The notes: a model not told the origin generated them from the letters alone. DNA of 64,000 nucleotides from Bacteroidetes bacterium GWF2_33_38 (GCA_001769505.1 MEOF01000043.1:1-64000), one strand, 5' to 3'; counted from the first letter of the stretch, positions 18,262 through 25,647 are shown. Made by a program: numbers and translations.

Positions 18262-19242
18262 ATGATTTCGAGTAAAAAAATATTGTTTCCCTTTCTTACT
18301 TTTTGTATTTCGTTCTCTCTCCTATCTGCCATTCAACTTAACATTGAAAGTCCAATGTTATTGCTCGAACGATTTTATCGGAATTTTGGTTGGATTGAAG
18401 TACTTGTGTTTAGCTTATTTGGAAGTTTTCTTGTTTTTAAAATGATTGACGAAACAAAAATTGCCTATTGGAGACGAATAAGCTGGCTTATTTTCGGTTT
18501 TTTCTTTTTTATTCAATTAATTCTGGGATTATCGGGGTTTGATAAATTTTTAATGACCGGTGATTTACATTTGCCGATACCTGCAATTATTATTGGTGGT
18601 GCAATTTTTAAATTAAAAATTTCGTTTATGGTAATTTTATTAATTGCTAATATAATTATTTCAGGACCAGCATGGTGCAGTCAACTTTGTTATTTTGGAG
18701 CATTCGACAATTGGGCTGCATCAAAAAATAAATATTCAAAATTTACCATCAAAAATATTTGGGCATATAAACACGTGATATTGTTGATTTTTGTACTTGG
18801 AACTATTTTGTTACGATTTTTTGATGTAAGTATCGATACTGCCATAATTTTCGGTTCTGTATTTGGGACAATTGGTTTATTGATATTATTGATTTTATCG
18901 CTACAAAAAGGCAAAATGATACATTGCGTAGCCTATTGTCCAATTGGAACAATCGTATCGTATCTAAAATTCATAAACCCTATACGAATGTACATTGATC
19001 AATCTTGCACAAATTGCATGAAATGTACGACTTCATGCAATTATATTGCTTTAGAAAAAGAAAACATTGAACGCAAAGTTATCGGGGTAACTTGCACATA
19101 CTGTGGAGACTGTTTGGCAACTTGTAAATCAAATTCAATAAAATACAAAGCTTTTGGTATAAAATCAGAAAATGTTCGATACATTTATTTAACCATTACA
19201 GTTAGTCTTTATGTAGTTTTTCTTGCTGTTGCGAGAATTTAA
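18262..19242 (+). CDS. NapH/CcoG-like membrane-bound 4Fe-4S protein
   Basis: A 326-residue polyferredoxin with about six membrane helices. Two cytoplasmic-type cluster motifs are seen near the C-terminus: CTNCMKCTTSC (about 252-262) and CTYCGDCLATC (about 277-287). Two further cysteine pairs, WCSQLCYFG (about 139) and CVAYCPIG (about 221), are the membrane-proximal CxxxC(P) motifs known from NapH, NosR and RdxA/CcoG. These proteins take part in electron transfer between quinols, ferredoxin and periplasmic reductases, or in redox-dependent cofactor insertion. The start codon abuts the ccsA stop, so the gene is part of the nrf-ccs operon. Its exact role here is inference. Confidence 0.82.
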   Translation: MISSKKILFPFLTFCISFSLLSAIQLNIESPMLLLERFYRNFGWIEVLVFSLFGSFLVFKMIDETKIAYWRRISWLIFGFFFFIQLILGLSGFDKFLMTGDLHLPIPAIIIGGAIFKLKISFMVILLIANIIISGPAWCSQLCYFGAFDNWAASKNKYSKFTIKNIWAYKHVILLIFVLGTILLRFFDVSIDTAIIFGSVFGTIGLLILLILSLQKGKMIHCVAYCPIGTIVSYLKFINPIRMYIDQSCTNCMKCTTSCNYIALEKENIERKVIGVTCTYCGDCLATCKSNSIKYKAFGIKSENVRYIYLTITVSLYVVFLAVARI

Positions 19243-19276
19243 TTTTACATTAGTGTCGAATAAACAACTATTGAAA

Positions 19277-19639
19277 ATGAAATCGAAACTATCGGACATA
19301 AAACTACGATACAAAATTTGGATTGAAATTGACGGAAAAGGAGCTTTCGGTGATGGAAAATGGGAGCTACTCAAAGCCATTGACGAAACAGGTTCGCTGA
19401 AAGAAGCTATGGAAAAATTAAATCTAACGTATCGGAAGACATGGAATAACTTACAAAAGATGGAAGAATTGCTAGGAGTTCCATTGATTCAAACGAACAG
19501 AGGAGGAACTGATGGAGGCAGCTCATGCTTAACGCCTGAAGGAAAAAAAATCATAACTATTTTCCATAAATTTCACGAAAAATACGATGCGGAAATAAAT
19601 AAGGAATTTGAAAAAATTCTTAGTGAATTGAAAGCTTAA
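19277..19639 (+). CDS. ModE-type winged-helix transcriptional regulator (no molybdate domain)
   Basis: A 120-residue DNA-binding protein. The segment WELLKAIDETGSLKEAMEKL followed by YRKTWNNLQKMEELLG and PLIQTNRGGTDGG matches the N-terminal winged helix-turn-helix of ModE, including the glycine-rich wing before SSCLTPEGK. No molybdate-binding (TOBE) domain is present, as in many small ModE-like regulators of Bacteroidota and Clostridia. I chose the ATG at 19277; a longer TTG start at 19223 would overlap the preceding gene. It lies at the end of the nrf-ccs run and may control it or a molybdoenzyme elsewhere; neither is shown by the sequence. Confidence 0.88.
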   Translation: MKSKLSDIKLRYKIWIEIDGKGAFGDGKWELLKAIDETGSLKEAMEKLNLTYRKTWNNLQKMEELLGVPLIQTNRGGTDGGSSCLTPEGKKIITIFHKFHEKYDAEINKEFEKILSELKA

Positions 19640-19775
19640 CAAGAAACTGGGGAAATTTATTAATGTGATAATTTGCTAATTTGAAAATTACTAATTGATT
19701 TAAACCTTTCAACTTTACAAACTTTATGGACTTTTAGAACTTGATAAACTTTACAAACTCTTATCTTAAATAATT

Positions 19776-20474
19776 ATGAATTACGAAGCTTTTTTTAAAA
19801 TATCATACGGACTTTACATAATAAGTTCGAGTAGCGGAAACAAAAAAAACGGATTTATTGGAAACACTGTTTTCCAAGTTACAGCCGAGCCTGCACAAAT
19901 TGCCATGTGTTGCAGTAAAAACAATTTTACCTTAGGTTTAATTCGCGAAAGCAAAGCATTTTCAATATCAATATTGCAACAAAACACATCGTCGGAAACC
20001 ATGGGATTGTACGGATATAAAAGCGGAAAAGACATTAACAAATTTGAGAATGCAAATTACAAAATAGGAAAAACAGGAACTCCAATTGTGTTAGACGAAA
20101 CCATCGCTTGGTTCGAGTGTAAAGTAATGCAAGAGTTTGATTTAGGCACACACATGATGTTTATCAGCGAAATAGTTGATAACGAACTTATTTCCGACGA
20201 AGCCCCATTAACTTACGCCTATTACCGAGAAGTAAAAAAAGGAGTTGCCCCAAAAAATGCTCCTACCTATATCGATAAATCGAAACTAAACTCAAACATA
20301 AAAATAGAATCGAAAATGGGAAAATACGAATGCCAAGTATGTGGTTATATTTACGACCCAATAATTGGAGACAAAAACCATGGAATTGAGCCTAACAGAG
20401 CGTTTGAAGATTTACCAAATGATTGGGTTTGCCCAACATGCGGAGCAATAAAAGACGAATTTGAAAAAATGTAA
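19776..20474 (+). CDS. Flavin reductase-rubredoxin fusion (high-molecular-weight rubredoxin type)
   Basis: A 232-residue fusion. The N-terminal part (about 1-165) is a flavin-reductase-like FMN domain, with the pattern [21 protein letters not shown] and the CCSKNNFT segment. The C-terminal part (about 180-232) is a complete rubredoxin with CQVCGY and CPTCGA iron ligands. The same arrangement is the NAD(P)H:rubredoxin-type 'Hrb' of clostridia and others, which passes electrons to flavodiiron proteins that reduce O2 or NO. No flavodiiron gene is in the window, but its place after the nitrite reductase block suggests a role in nitrosative or oxidative stress. That link is inference. Confidence 0.9.
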   Translation: MNYEAFFKISYGLYIISSSSGNKKNGFIGNTVFQVTAEPAQIAMCCSKNNFTLGLIRESKAFSISILQQNTSSETMGLYGYKSGKDINKFENANYKIGKTGTPIVLDETIAWFECKVMQEFDLGTHMMFISEIVDNELISDEAPLTYAYYREVKKGVAPKNAPTYIDKSKLNSNIKIESKMGKYECQVCGYIYDPIIGDKNHGIEPNRAFEDLPNDWVCPTCGAIKDEFEKM

Positions 20475-20603
20475 AAATTACTCTGTTTGCATTTTTTTAA
20501 TTTATATTCATTTATTCTCAAAAAGTGAACAAATACTCTTTAAATAAAAGATATTTGTCTCACAGTCAATGATATTTTTCTTCGCAAAATAAAAAAAACA
20601 GTT

Positions 20604-20611
20604 TATATTTG
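20604..20611 (+). promoter_or_regulatory. Candidate cas1 promoter -7 box
   Basis: TATATTTG fits the Bacteroidota TAnnTTTG -7 consensus and lies 23 bp before the cas1 ATG. No clean TTTG is at the -33 position; TTCG at 20581-20584 is the nearest. The leader downstream carries AAACCACAAC (20615-20624), the same ten bases that end the CRISPR repeat. Confidence 0.5.
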
Positions 20612-20633
20612 TTTAAACCACAACAAATAAAAC

Positions 20634-21524
20634 ATGTTAAAACGCACACTTTTTTTCAGTAATCCATGTTACTTATCTTCGAAAAATAACCAAATGTTAA
20701 TCACCAATAAAGATACTGGTGAAATAAAACAAGTTCCCGTTGAAGACATTGGATTTGTGATTCTTGAAAATTATCAAATAACTTTCACAACAAATTTAAT
20801 CCAATTATTATCAGAGAATAACGTTGCTGTTGTTTTTTGTAATTCAAAATTTCATCCAACTGCGATGTTGCTGAATTTAGAAAATAATCATTTGCAAAAC
20901 GAAATGTTTAGCAATCAAATAAAAGCCACAGAACCGCTGAAAAAACAATTATGGAAACAAACCATAGTTGCAAAAATCGGCAATCAAGCCAATGTTTTGA
21001 AAATTTTAGGAAAACAATATTTGAATTTGCTTGAATACGCTAAAAATGTTCAAAGTGGCGATTCTACCAATCGAGAAGCTCAAGCCGCTCGATTTTATTG
21101 GAGCGAACTTTTTGGTAAAGATTTTTTGCGAGAAAGAATTGGACATCCGCCAAATAATGCGTTGAATTATGGTTATGCAATTCTCAGAGCTGCGGTTGCT
21201 CGTGCGTTAGTTGGCTCTGGTTTGTTGCCAACGTTGGGGATTCATCATCACAACAAATACAATGCTTTTTGTTTAGCCGACGATATTATGGAACCTTACC
21301 GCCCTTATGTTGATTTGTTGGTCTATAATCTAAATCAAAATCACAAAATTGAATCTGATTTAACAACCGAACTTAAATTAGAAATTCTAAAAATTTTAAC
21401 TTTTGATGTTGAGTTTGAAAACACAAAACGTCCGCTAATGTTAGGTTTATCGCAAACAACAGCATCATTATCGAAATGTTTTGCGGGTGAAATTAAAAAA
21501 CTTTCTTTTCCCGAAATCATTTAA
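20634..21524 (+). CDS. cas1: CRISPR-associated endonuclease Cas1 (type II)
   Basis: Cas1 is the integrase that, with Cas2, inserts new spacers into the array. The 296-residue length and the N-terminal MLKRTLFFSNPCYLSSKNNQ are typical of subtype II-C. The metal-binding residues are visible: E148 in NREAQAARFYW, the histidine in LGIHHHNKYNAF (204-206) and E220 in DDIMEPYRPYVD. Cas1 and Cas2 are on the + strand, opposite to cas9, and 153 bp of AT-rich filler separate cas1 from cas2 although these usually overlap or nearly abut. No csn2 or cas4 is present, which supports II-C. Confidence 0.97.
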   Translation: MLKRTLFFSNPCYLSSKNNQMLITNKDTGEIKQVPVEDIGFVILENYQITFTTNLIQLLSENNVAVVFCNSKFHPTAMLLNLENNHLQNEMFSNQIKATEPLKKQLWKQTIVAKIGNQANVLKILGKQYLNLLEYAKNVQSGDSTNREAQAARFYWSELFGKDFLRERIGHPPNNALNYGYAILRAAVARALVGSGLLPTLGIHHHNKYNAFCLADDIMEPYRPYVDLLVYNLNQNHKIESDLTTELKLEILKILTFDVEFENTKRPLMLGLSQTTASLSKCFAGEIKKLSFPEII

Positions 21525-21677
21525 AATGTGATAATTTGGGAATGTGCTAATATGCTAATTATAGAAAAGGCATCAAGGCAAATAGGTATCAAGGCAACGA
21601 GAAAAAATTGAAAATTGTTAATTGCTAATTGTCTTTCAACTTTATGGACTTTAAGAACTTTATGAACTAATAATGAA

Positions 21678-22013
21678 ATGCAAACACGTTTAAATGCTTA
21701 CAGAATTATGTGGTTATTTGTATTTTTCGATTTGCCGACAAACACTAAATTGGAACGCAAAAAAGCTTCTAAGTTTAGAAAATTTTTATTGGACGATGGT
21801 TTTACAATGATGCAATATTCGGTTTATATTCGACATTGTGCCAGTAGCGAAAGTGCCGATGTTCACCAAAAACGAATTGAAAATAACATTACGAATAAAG
21901 GACAAATTAGCATTTTGCGAATAACCGATAAACAATATGGTAACATTGCCAATTTTTGGGGCAAAACCACAACTCCACTTGAAACGGCTCCGCAACAATT
22001 GGAACTTTTTTGA
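21678..22013 (+). CDS. cas2: CRISPR-associated protein Cas2
   Basis: Cas2 is the structural partner of Cas1 in the integration complex. The 111-residue product has the ferredoxin-like pattern MWLFVFFDLPTNTKLERKKA with the conserved aspartate in FFDLP (about 15-19), then FRKFLLDDGFTMMQYSVYIRHC. The C-terminal PQQLELF tail is common in type II Cas2. It is followed by 207 bp of the same repetitive filler found before it, then by a convergent toxin-antitoxin pair. Confidence 0.95.
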   Translation: MQTRLNAYRIMWLFVFFDLPTNTKLERKKASKFRKFLLDDGFTMMQYSVYIRHCASSESADVHQKRIENNITNKGQISILRITDKQYGNIANFWGKTTTPLETAPQQLELF

Positions 22014-22220
22014 GTTAAAAGTTTATAAAGTTGAAAGTTAGTAAAGTTGGGGAAATAGTTGATGAGTTTATAGGTTGATAAGTTGAAAGGTTTTAAATAA
22101 AGAATAATATATTTTCAGATATATTTAAAATTGAAATTGAAAAAACGAGTAACTTGGACATTCTTGTCCGAGAAAGTTGAAAGTTAGTAAAGTTTTTTAT
22201 GGGAAGGTTGAAATCATTTT
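22014..22220. repeat. Intergenic filler with GTTGA repeats and a GGACA stem
   Basis: No ORF is seen. The stretch contains AAAGTTGAAAGTTAGTAAAG twice (near 22022-22045 and 22172-22192), GTTGATGAGTTTATAGG, and GGACATTCTTGTCC (22158-22171), a 5-bp stem with TTCT loop. The text resembles that at 14516-14726, 19640-19775 and 21525-21677. Confidence 0.55.
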
Positions 22221-22508
22221 TTAAAGAATATTCTTTAAATCTTGTTTTCCCACAATAAACATTATTTCAACAAATTCATTATTGATTTTGAAATAAATTG
22301 TATCAGAACCACATACGCACCTTCTGTATCCTTCTTTCAAATAATCAACTGCTTCAAAAGCGTAAGGTTGCTTAGCAATGATTTCAAAACATTCGAAAAA
22401 TGAATTAAAAAACTTATCGGCTTGTGTTGTTCCAAATTTTTCAACTCCAAAATGGTGTATTCTGATTAAATCGTCTTTTGCCTCATTACTTAATCTAAAT
22501 TTCGCCAT
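22221..22508 (-). CDS. parE: ParE/RelE-superfamily toxin
   Basis: A 95-residue toxin of the ParE/RelE fold: RLSNEAKDDLIRIHHFGVEKFG at the start, a central helix pair and the C-terminal strands YRRCVCGSDTIYFKINNEFVEIMFIVGKQDL. ParE proteins poison DNA gyrase, while RelE proteins cut mRNA; the sequence alone favours ParE because its antitoxin is ParD-like. The gene overlaps the antitoxin gene by 14 bp (22495-22508), the usual coupled arrangement. It sits between cas2 and the CRISPR array. Confidence 0.88.
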   Translation of the reverse strand: MAKFRLSNEAKDDLIRIHHFGVEKFGTTQADKFFNSFFECFEIIAKQPYAFEAVDYLKEGYRRCVCGSDTIYFKINNEFVEIMFIVGKQDLKNIL

Positions 22509-22740
22509 TAAGTAATTTTTTTGATTGTTTTAAAATTTGTTCTTTTGTGTCTTCGGTAAAGCCACTATTTTCGGCTTTTTCTAATTTTAATTTTAACCAA
22601 TCAATTTCAATTTGTTGTTTTCGGGCTTGTCTGATTAAATCGTTTACAAGCTCACTTTTGCTCGAATATTCGCGTGTGTTCATTTGAGCTTGAAGCCATT
22701 CATTATTTGGCTCTGTGAAAGAAATACTTTGCCTTATCAT
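22495..22740 (-). CDS. parD: ParD-like ribbon-helix-helix antitoxin
   Basis: An 81-residue antitoxin. The N-terminal strand and two helices, MIRQSISFTEPNNEWLQAQ then YSSKSELVNDLIRQAR, are the ribbon-helix-helix DNA-binding pattern of ParD/CopG proteins. The C-terminal half, rich in K and E, would wrap the ParE toxin. The gene precedes and overlaps the toxin gene. A 20-bp near-perfect palindrome lies 14-33 bp before the start codon and is the likely site at which the complex represses its own promoter. Confidence 0.88.
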   Translation of the reverse strand: MIRQSISFTEPNNEWLQAQMNTREYSSKSELVNDLIRQARKQQIEIDWLKLKLEKAENSGFTEDTKEQILKQSKKLLNGEI

Positions 22741-22753
22741 AATTATACTTTTT

Positions 22754-22773
22754 GTGGTGTAAATTTACATCAC
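22754..22773. promoter_or_regulatory. Palindromic operator of the parDE pair
   Basis: GTGGTGTAAATTTACATCAC is a 20-bp palindrome with one mismatched pair, centred 24 bp upstream of the parD ATG. Ribbon-helix-helix antitoxins bind short palindromes at this position to autoregulate, so this is the likely operator. Confidence 0.65.
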
Positions 22774-22932
22774 TTTTGCATCAAAAGCAAATAAGTTTAC
22801 AAACCACAACGGAAAAATGTCTGAACCATAGTTATTGAGTTAAAAGTTTATCAAGTTTTTAAAGTTCCTAAAGTTGAAATCAAAGGTCATCGAGCGGAGT
22901 CGAGATGCCGATGAATTTGTAGAGTAAAAAAT

Positions 22933-23241
22933 TTAAATTCCAGAAATTGTTCCTCCAGGGATAACTCTTCTTATAACAACAATATCATTGTGAATTGTAT
23001 AAATTATGGCAATTTTTTTATAGTTAACTCGTCTTGCATTATGACCATATTTTAAAATAGATTTACGAGTTGCAATTTGGTAAATGTGAGCTTTGTTGCT
23101 TAAGCTGTTAACTTCTTTACGAATGCCGTCAACATATTGTTTTGCAGTTATTGGAGATTTGCATACAATTTCAATAAAATCAAGAATATCTTTAATATCT
23201 GAACGTGCTGATTCAGAAAATATAATTGAAAATTTTTTCAT
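22933..23241 (-). CDS. Second RelE/ParE-superfamily toxin
   Basis: A 102-residue toxin-like protein: FSIIFSESARSDIKDILDFIE at the start, a central helix (PITAKQYVDGIRKEVNSL) and a C-terminal sheet with RRVNYKKIAIIYTIHNDIVVIRRVIPGG. The order fits the ParE/RelE fold. Its start overlaps the stop of the upstream gene by 4 bp (ATGA type), as in toxin-antitoxin operons. It is clearly different in sequence from the toxin at 22221-22508, so this is not a local duplication. Confidence 0.8.
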   Translation of the reverse strand: MKKFSIIFSESARSDIKDILDFIEIVCKSPITAKQYVDGIRKEVNSLSNKAHIYQIATRKSILKYGHNARRVNYKKIAIIYTIHNDIVVIRRVIPGGTISGI

Positions 23242-23450
23242 ATTTTTCGAATGTCAACTCCATATCGATTTGACAAACCATCATAAATTTCATCAAAAAA
23301 TTCGTCAACAGTATAAAATTTTTCGGGTAAACCATCTTCTCCAACAGGTATAGGATTTGAAATTTTAACAATTTTCTTGTGTTTTTCCAATTCACGAACC
23401 AATTTGCGACCAGCAGGCGTACTTACATCTATAGTTGCGGTTACTGTCAT
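23238..23450 (-). CDS. Putative antitoxin of the second toxin-antitoxin pair
   Basis: A 70-residue protein with start MTVTATIDVSTPAGRKLVREL. I chose the ATG at 23450 over a TTG at 23471, because the promoter -7 box lies at 23474-23481. The segment TPAGRKLVRELEKHKKIVKI is a basic helix, and the rest (FYTVDEFFDEIYDGLSNRYG) resembles the acidic, toxin-binding tail of small antitoxins found with RelE/ParE toxins in Bacteroidota. No classic DNA-binding domain is obvious. The antitoxin role rests on size and on the 4-bp overlap with the toxin. Confidence 0.7.
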   Translation of the reverse strand: MTVTATIDVSTPAGRKLVRELEKHKKIVKISNPIPVGEDGLPEKFYTVDEFFDEIYDGLSNRYGVDIRKI

Positions 23451-23473
23451 ATTTTTAATTTTTGATAACAATA

Positions 23474-23505
23474 CAAATATACGAATTATTTAAAAAAATT
23501 TCCAA
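23474..23505 (-). promoter_or_regulatory. Promoter of the second toxin-antitoxin pair
   Basis: On the - strand TTG (23503-23505) is followed after 21 bases by TATATTTG (23474-23481), a match to the Bacteroidota -33/-7 consensus. It lies just before the antitoxin ATG at 23450. Confidence 0.6.
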
Positions 23506-23516
23506 GTTTTGTTTTG

Positions 23517-23588
23517 AAACAAAAAAAACGGTAGAAGAACTCACAAATCTGCTCAACTACCGCTATTTTTTACAAAAATATTTACTCC
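23517..23588. repeat. 72-bp module, copy 1, left of the CRISPR array
   Basis: This copy shares 68 of 72 positions with 23862-23933. It contains an inverted pair CGGTAG...CTACCG followed by a T-rich run, so it could form a hairpin or act as a terminator. It has no ORF. Confidence 0.8.
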
Positions 23589-23861
23589 ATATTCTGTCAT
23601 GCCTGTGCAGACAGGCATCTTACATAATAATGATTCATAAATCAAATTATCCGAGTTTTATTGTTCTTTTTTCTACCGCAAAAAAGAACCAAAAACCCAC
23701 CACATAAGCCAACTTTCGCTTTTATTCTGAATTTCAATTTTTAATTTGTAGTTCTATTTCAGCTCAAGTTCACACCTTATGTGGACGCCAACCGCACGTA
23801 TTTCAAAAAATATATTTTATCAAATTACAACATTTCTAAACCGATGATTTCGCTAATTTTA
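23589..23861. other. Non-coding spacer between the two 72-bp modules
   Basis: No gene is supported. Two inverted repeats are visible: ATGCCTGT-GCAG-ACAGGCAT at 23599-23618 (8-bp perfect stem) and CCACATAAG (23700-23708) with CTTATGTGG (23776-23784). The segment lies between the second toxin-antitoxin pair and the array, where a leader could lie if spacers are added at the left end. Confidence 0.55.
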
Positions 23862-23933
23862 AAACAAAAAAAACGGTAGAAGAAATCACAAATCTGCTCA
23901 ACCACCGTTATTTTTTACAAAAATATTTACTCC
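23862..23933. repeat. 72-bp module, copy 2, adjacent to the CRISPR array
   Basis: The second copy of the module at 23517-23588, ending 35 bp before the first CRISPR repeat. Two of its four differences fall in the inverted pair (CGGTAG versus CCACCG), which weakens the stem by one pair. As the nearest conserved element to the array it is a leader candidate. Confidence 0.75.
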
Positions 23934-23968
23934 TTACAAATTGAATATTAGAAGATTACAAATCAACT

Positions 23969-25379
23969 AATATTTATGTTTCCATTTTTTAATCAAACCA
24001 CAACTAAGTCAGTATAGTATAAATTGTTTCTAAAAATATTTATGTTTCCATTTTTTAATCAAACCACAACTCATATTATCATTATGATTTAGAATAACAC
24101 AATATTTATGTTTCCATTTTTTAATCAAACCACAACAGGTGGTAAAGATAGTACAGCATTATTTCAAATATTTATGTTTCCATTTTTTAATCAAACCACA
24201 ACCGGTATCGGAATAACTGTTTAAAAATTCGTAAATATTTATGTTTCCATTTTTTAATCAAACCACAACTGCATTGATTGAGTTCGCTAACCAACTTGAA
24301 ATATTTATGTTTCCATTTTTTAATCAAACCACAACTCAAATTAATAACTTAAAATATAGAAAAAAAATATTTATGTTTCCATTTTTTAATCAAACCACAA
24401 CTACTTTGCCTTTTGCTGTGATGTAATGCTCAATATTTATGTTTCCATTTTTTAATCAAACCACAACCGAAGCACAACAATCACGTTTAAGTGCGGAAAT
24501 ATTTATGTTTCCATTTTTTAATCAAACCACAACTGAACTCCTTTAATTTGTTTACAAAATCAAATATTTATGTTTCCATTTTTTAATCAAACCACAACAC
24601 TAACATAAAAATAACTTACGATGAAAAAAATATTTATGTTTCCATTTTTTAATCAAACCACAACTAACCTTTGAGACTAAATTATCAAATTTTTAATATT
24701 TATGTTTCCATTTTTTAATCAAACCACAACCCTCTAAGGCTTCGAAATAATCGGTCAACGAATATTTATGTTTCCATTTTTTAATCAAACCACAACAACG
24801 CTGTCAGCCTCCAAAATACTTGTTTTAATATTTATGTTTCCATTTTTTAATCAAACCACAACTAGCATCTGGAACTTGGATTGACGTAACACAATATTTA
24901 TGTTTCCATTTTTTAATCAAACCACAACTACGAGTGCAGTTGAAGGACTTACTAATTTAATATTTATGTTTCCATTTTTTAATCAAACCACAACCGTATT
25001 GATTAATAACTATATCTAATAATTAATATTTATGTTTCCATTTTTTAATCAAACCACAACATCGCAACTAAAAGTGATTCTGATTGTATAATATTTATGT
25101 TTCCATTTTTTAATCAAACCACAACTAATGGGTGTTGTTTATATGATTCTTAAGAAATATTTATGTTTCCATTTTTTAATCAAACCACAACGGCTGTGTT
25201 ATTAGGCATGTTGACAAGTTAATATTTATGTTTCCATTTTTTAATCAAACCACAACAAATCACTCCAATTTATGGTGTTGGTGTTAATATTTATGTTTCC
25301 ATTTTTTAATCAAACCACAACAAACACTCCTAAATCAGATAAAAATAATGAAATATTTATGTTTCCATTTTTTAATCAA
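23969..25379 (-). CRISPR. Type II-C CRISPR array, 21 intact repeats plus one truncated, 21 spacers
   Basis: The 36-nt repeat, read on the - strand, begins GTTGTGGTTTGATTA and ends AAACATAAATATT; I saw no difference among the 21 intact copies. Repeats recur every 66 bp in most cases, with spacers of 29-31 nt. The first + strand repeat is 23969-24004 and the last intact one 25286-25321. The final unit, 25352-25379, keeps 28 bases and then diverges. The orientation is set by the GTTGTGG start and by complementarity to the tracrRNA anti-repeats at 30259-30271 and 30401-30430. Transcription is therefore from right to left. No spacer origin can be given without a search. Confidence 0.98.
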
Positions 25380-25434
25380 TTGTGGAGCGTAGCGTAACAA
25401 TCGCAAACACCATAAAAAACAAACAATACGTTTG

Positions 25435-25496
25435 CAAACCACAACGGGAAATCGAACTTAATCAATTTCTGCACAACGATTTCCCGTTGTGGTTTG
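25435..25496. repeat. Perfect 20-bp inverted repeat carrying the CRISPR repeat end
   Basis: Left arm 25435-25454 begins CAAACCACAACGGGAAA and the right arm 25477-25496 is its exact reverse complement, with a 22-nt loop. The first 11 bases of the arm, CAAACCACAAC, equal the end of the CRISPR repeat. A related copy, CAAACCACAACGGAAAA, is at 22800-22816. Confidence 0.85.
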
Positions 25497-25507
25497 GTTG
25501 TTTAGGA

Positions 25508-25529
25508 TTTGACATCTTTATATGTCAAA
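25508..25529. terminator. Small hairpin between array and cas9
   Basis: TTTGACAT (25508-25515), loop CTTTAT, ATGTCAAA (25522-25529): an 8-bp perfect stem. It may end transcription of cas9 or of array transcripts, but no clean T-run follows on either strand, so the terminator call is weak. Confidence 0.35.
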
Positions 25530-25549
25530 GAACGTTTTGTGTTGTTTCC

Positions 25550-25630
25550 AACTTTGTCAAAGTTTATCAAAACTAATTCTGCAAAATAATCAAAATCAGC
25601 ACATTTTGCAAGTTCAACTTTGACAAAGTT
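25550..25630. repeat. Inverted-repeat element copy B (15-bp arms, MITE-like)
   Basis: Arms AACTTTGTCAAAGTT (25550-25564) and AACTTTGACAAAGTT (25616-25630) are exact reverse complements; the unit is 81 bp. It sits 17 bp past the cas9 stop codon. The interior best matches copy C when reversed (shared GCTGATT and GCA blocks), but the orientation is not certain. Confidence 0.78.
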
Positions 25631-25647
25631 TTACGAAGAATTAAAAC

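Noticed and set aside
19223-19276. Longer start (TTG at 19223) for the ModE-type regulator
   Set aside because: It would overlap the preceding gene and add residues without family support; the ATG at 19277 gives the usual length.
22221-23241. Local duplication giving the two toxin-antitoxin pairs
   Set aside because: The two toxins share only the fold; their sequences and their antitoxins differ, so they are independent pairs.
24241-24426. A 61-codon ORF reading MFPFFNQTTT three times
   Set aside because: It is only the translation of CRISPR repeats and spacers on the + strand; the repetition comes from the array.
25435-25496. A third tracrRNA next to the array, because CAAACCACAAC occurs on both strands
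   Set aside because: Only 11 bases match the repeat, no AAGGC nexus or terminator follows on either strand, and units at 30255 and 30398 explain the anti-repeat far better.
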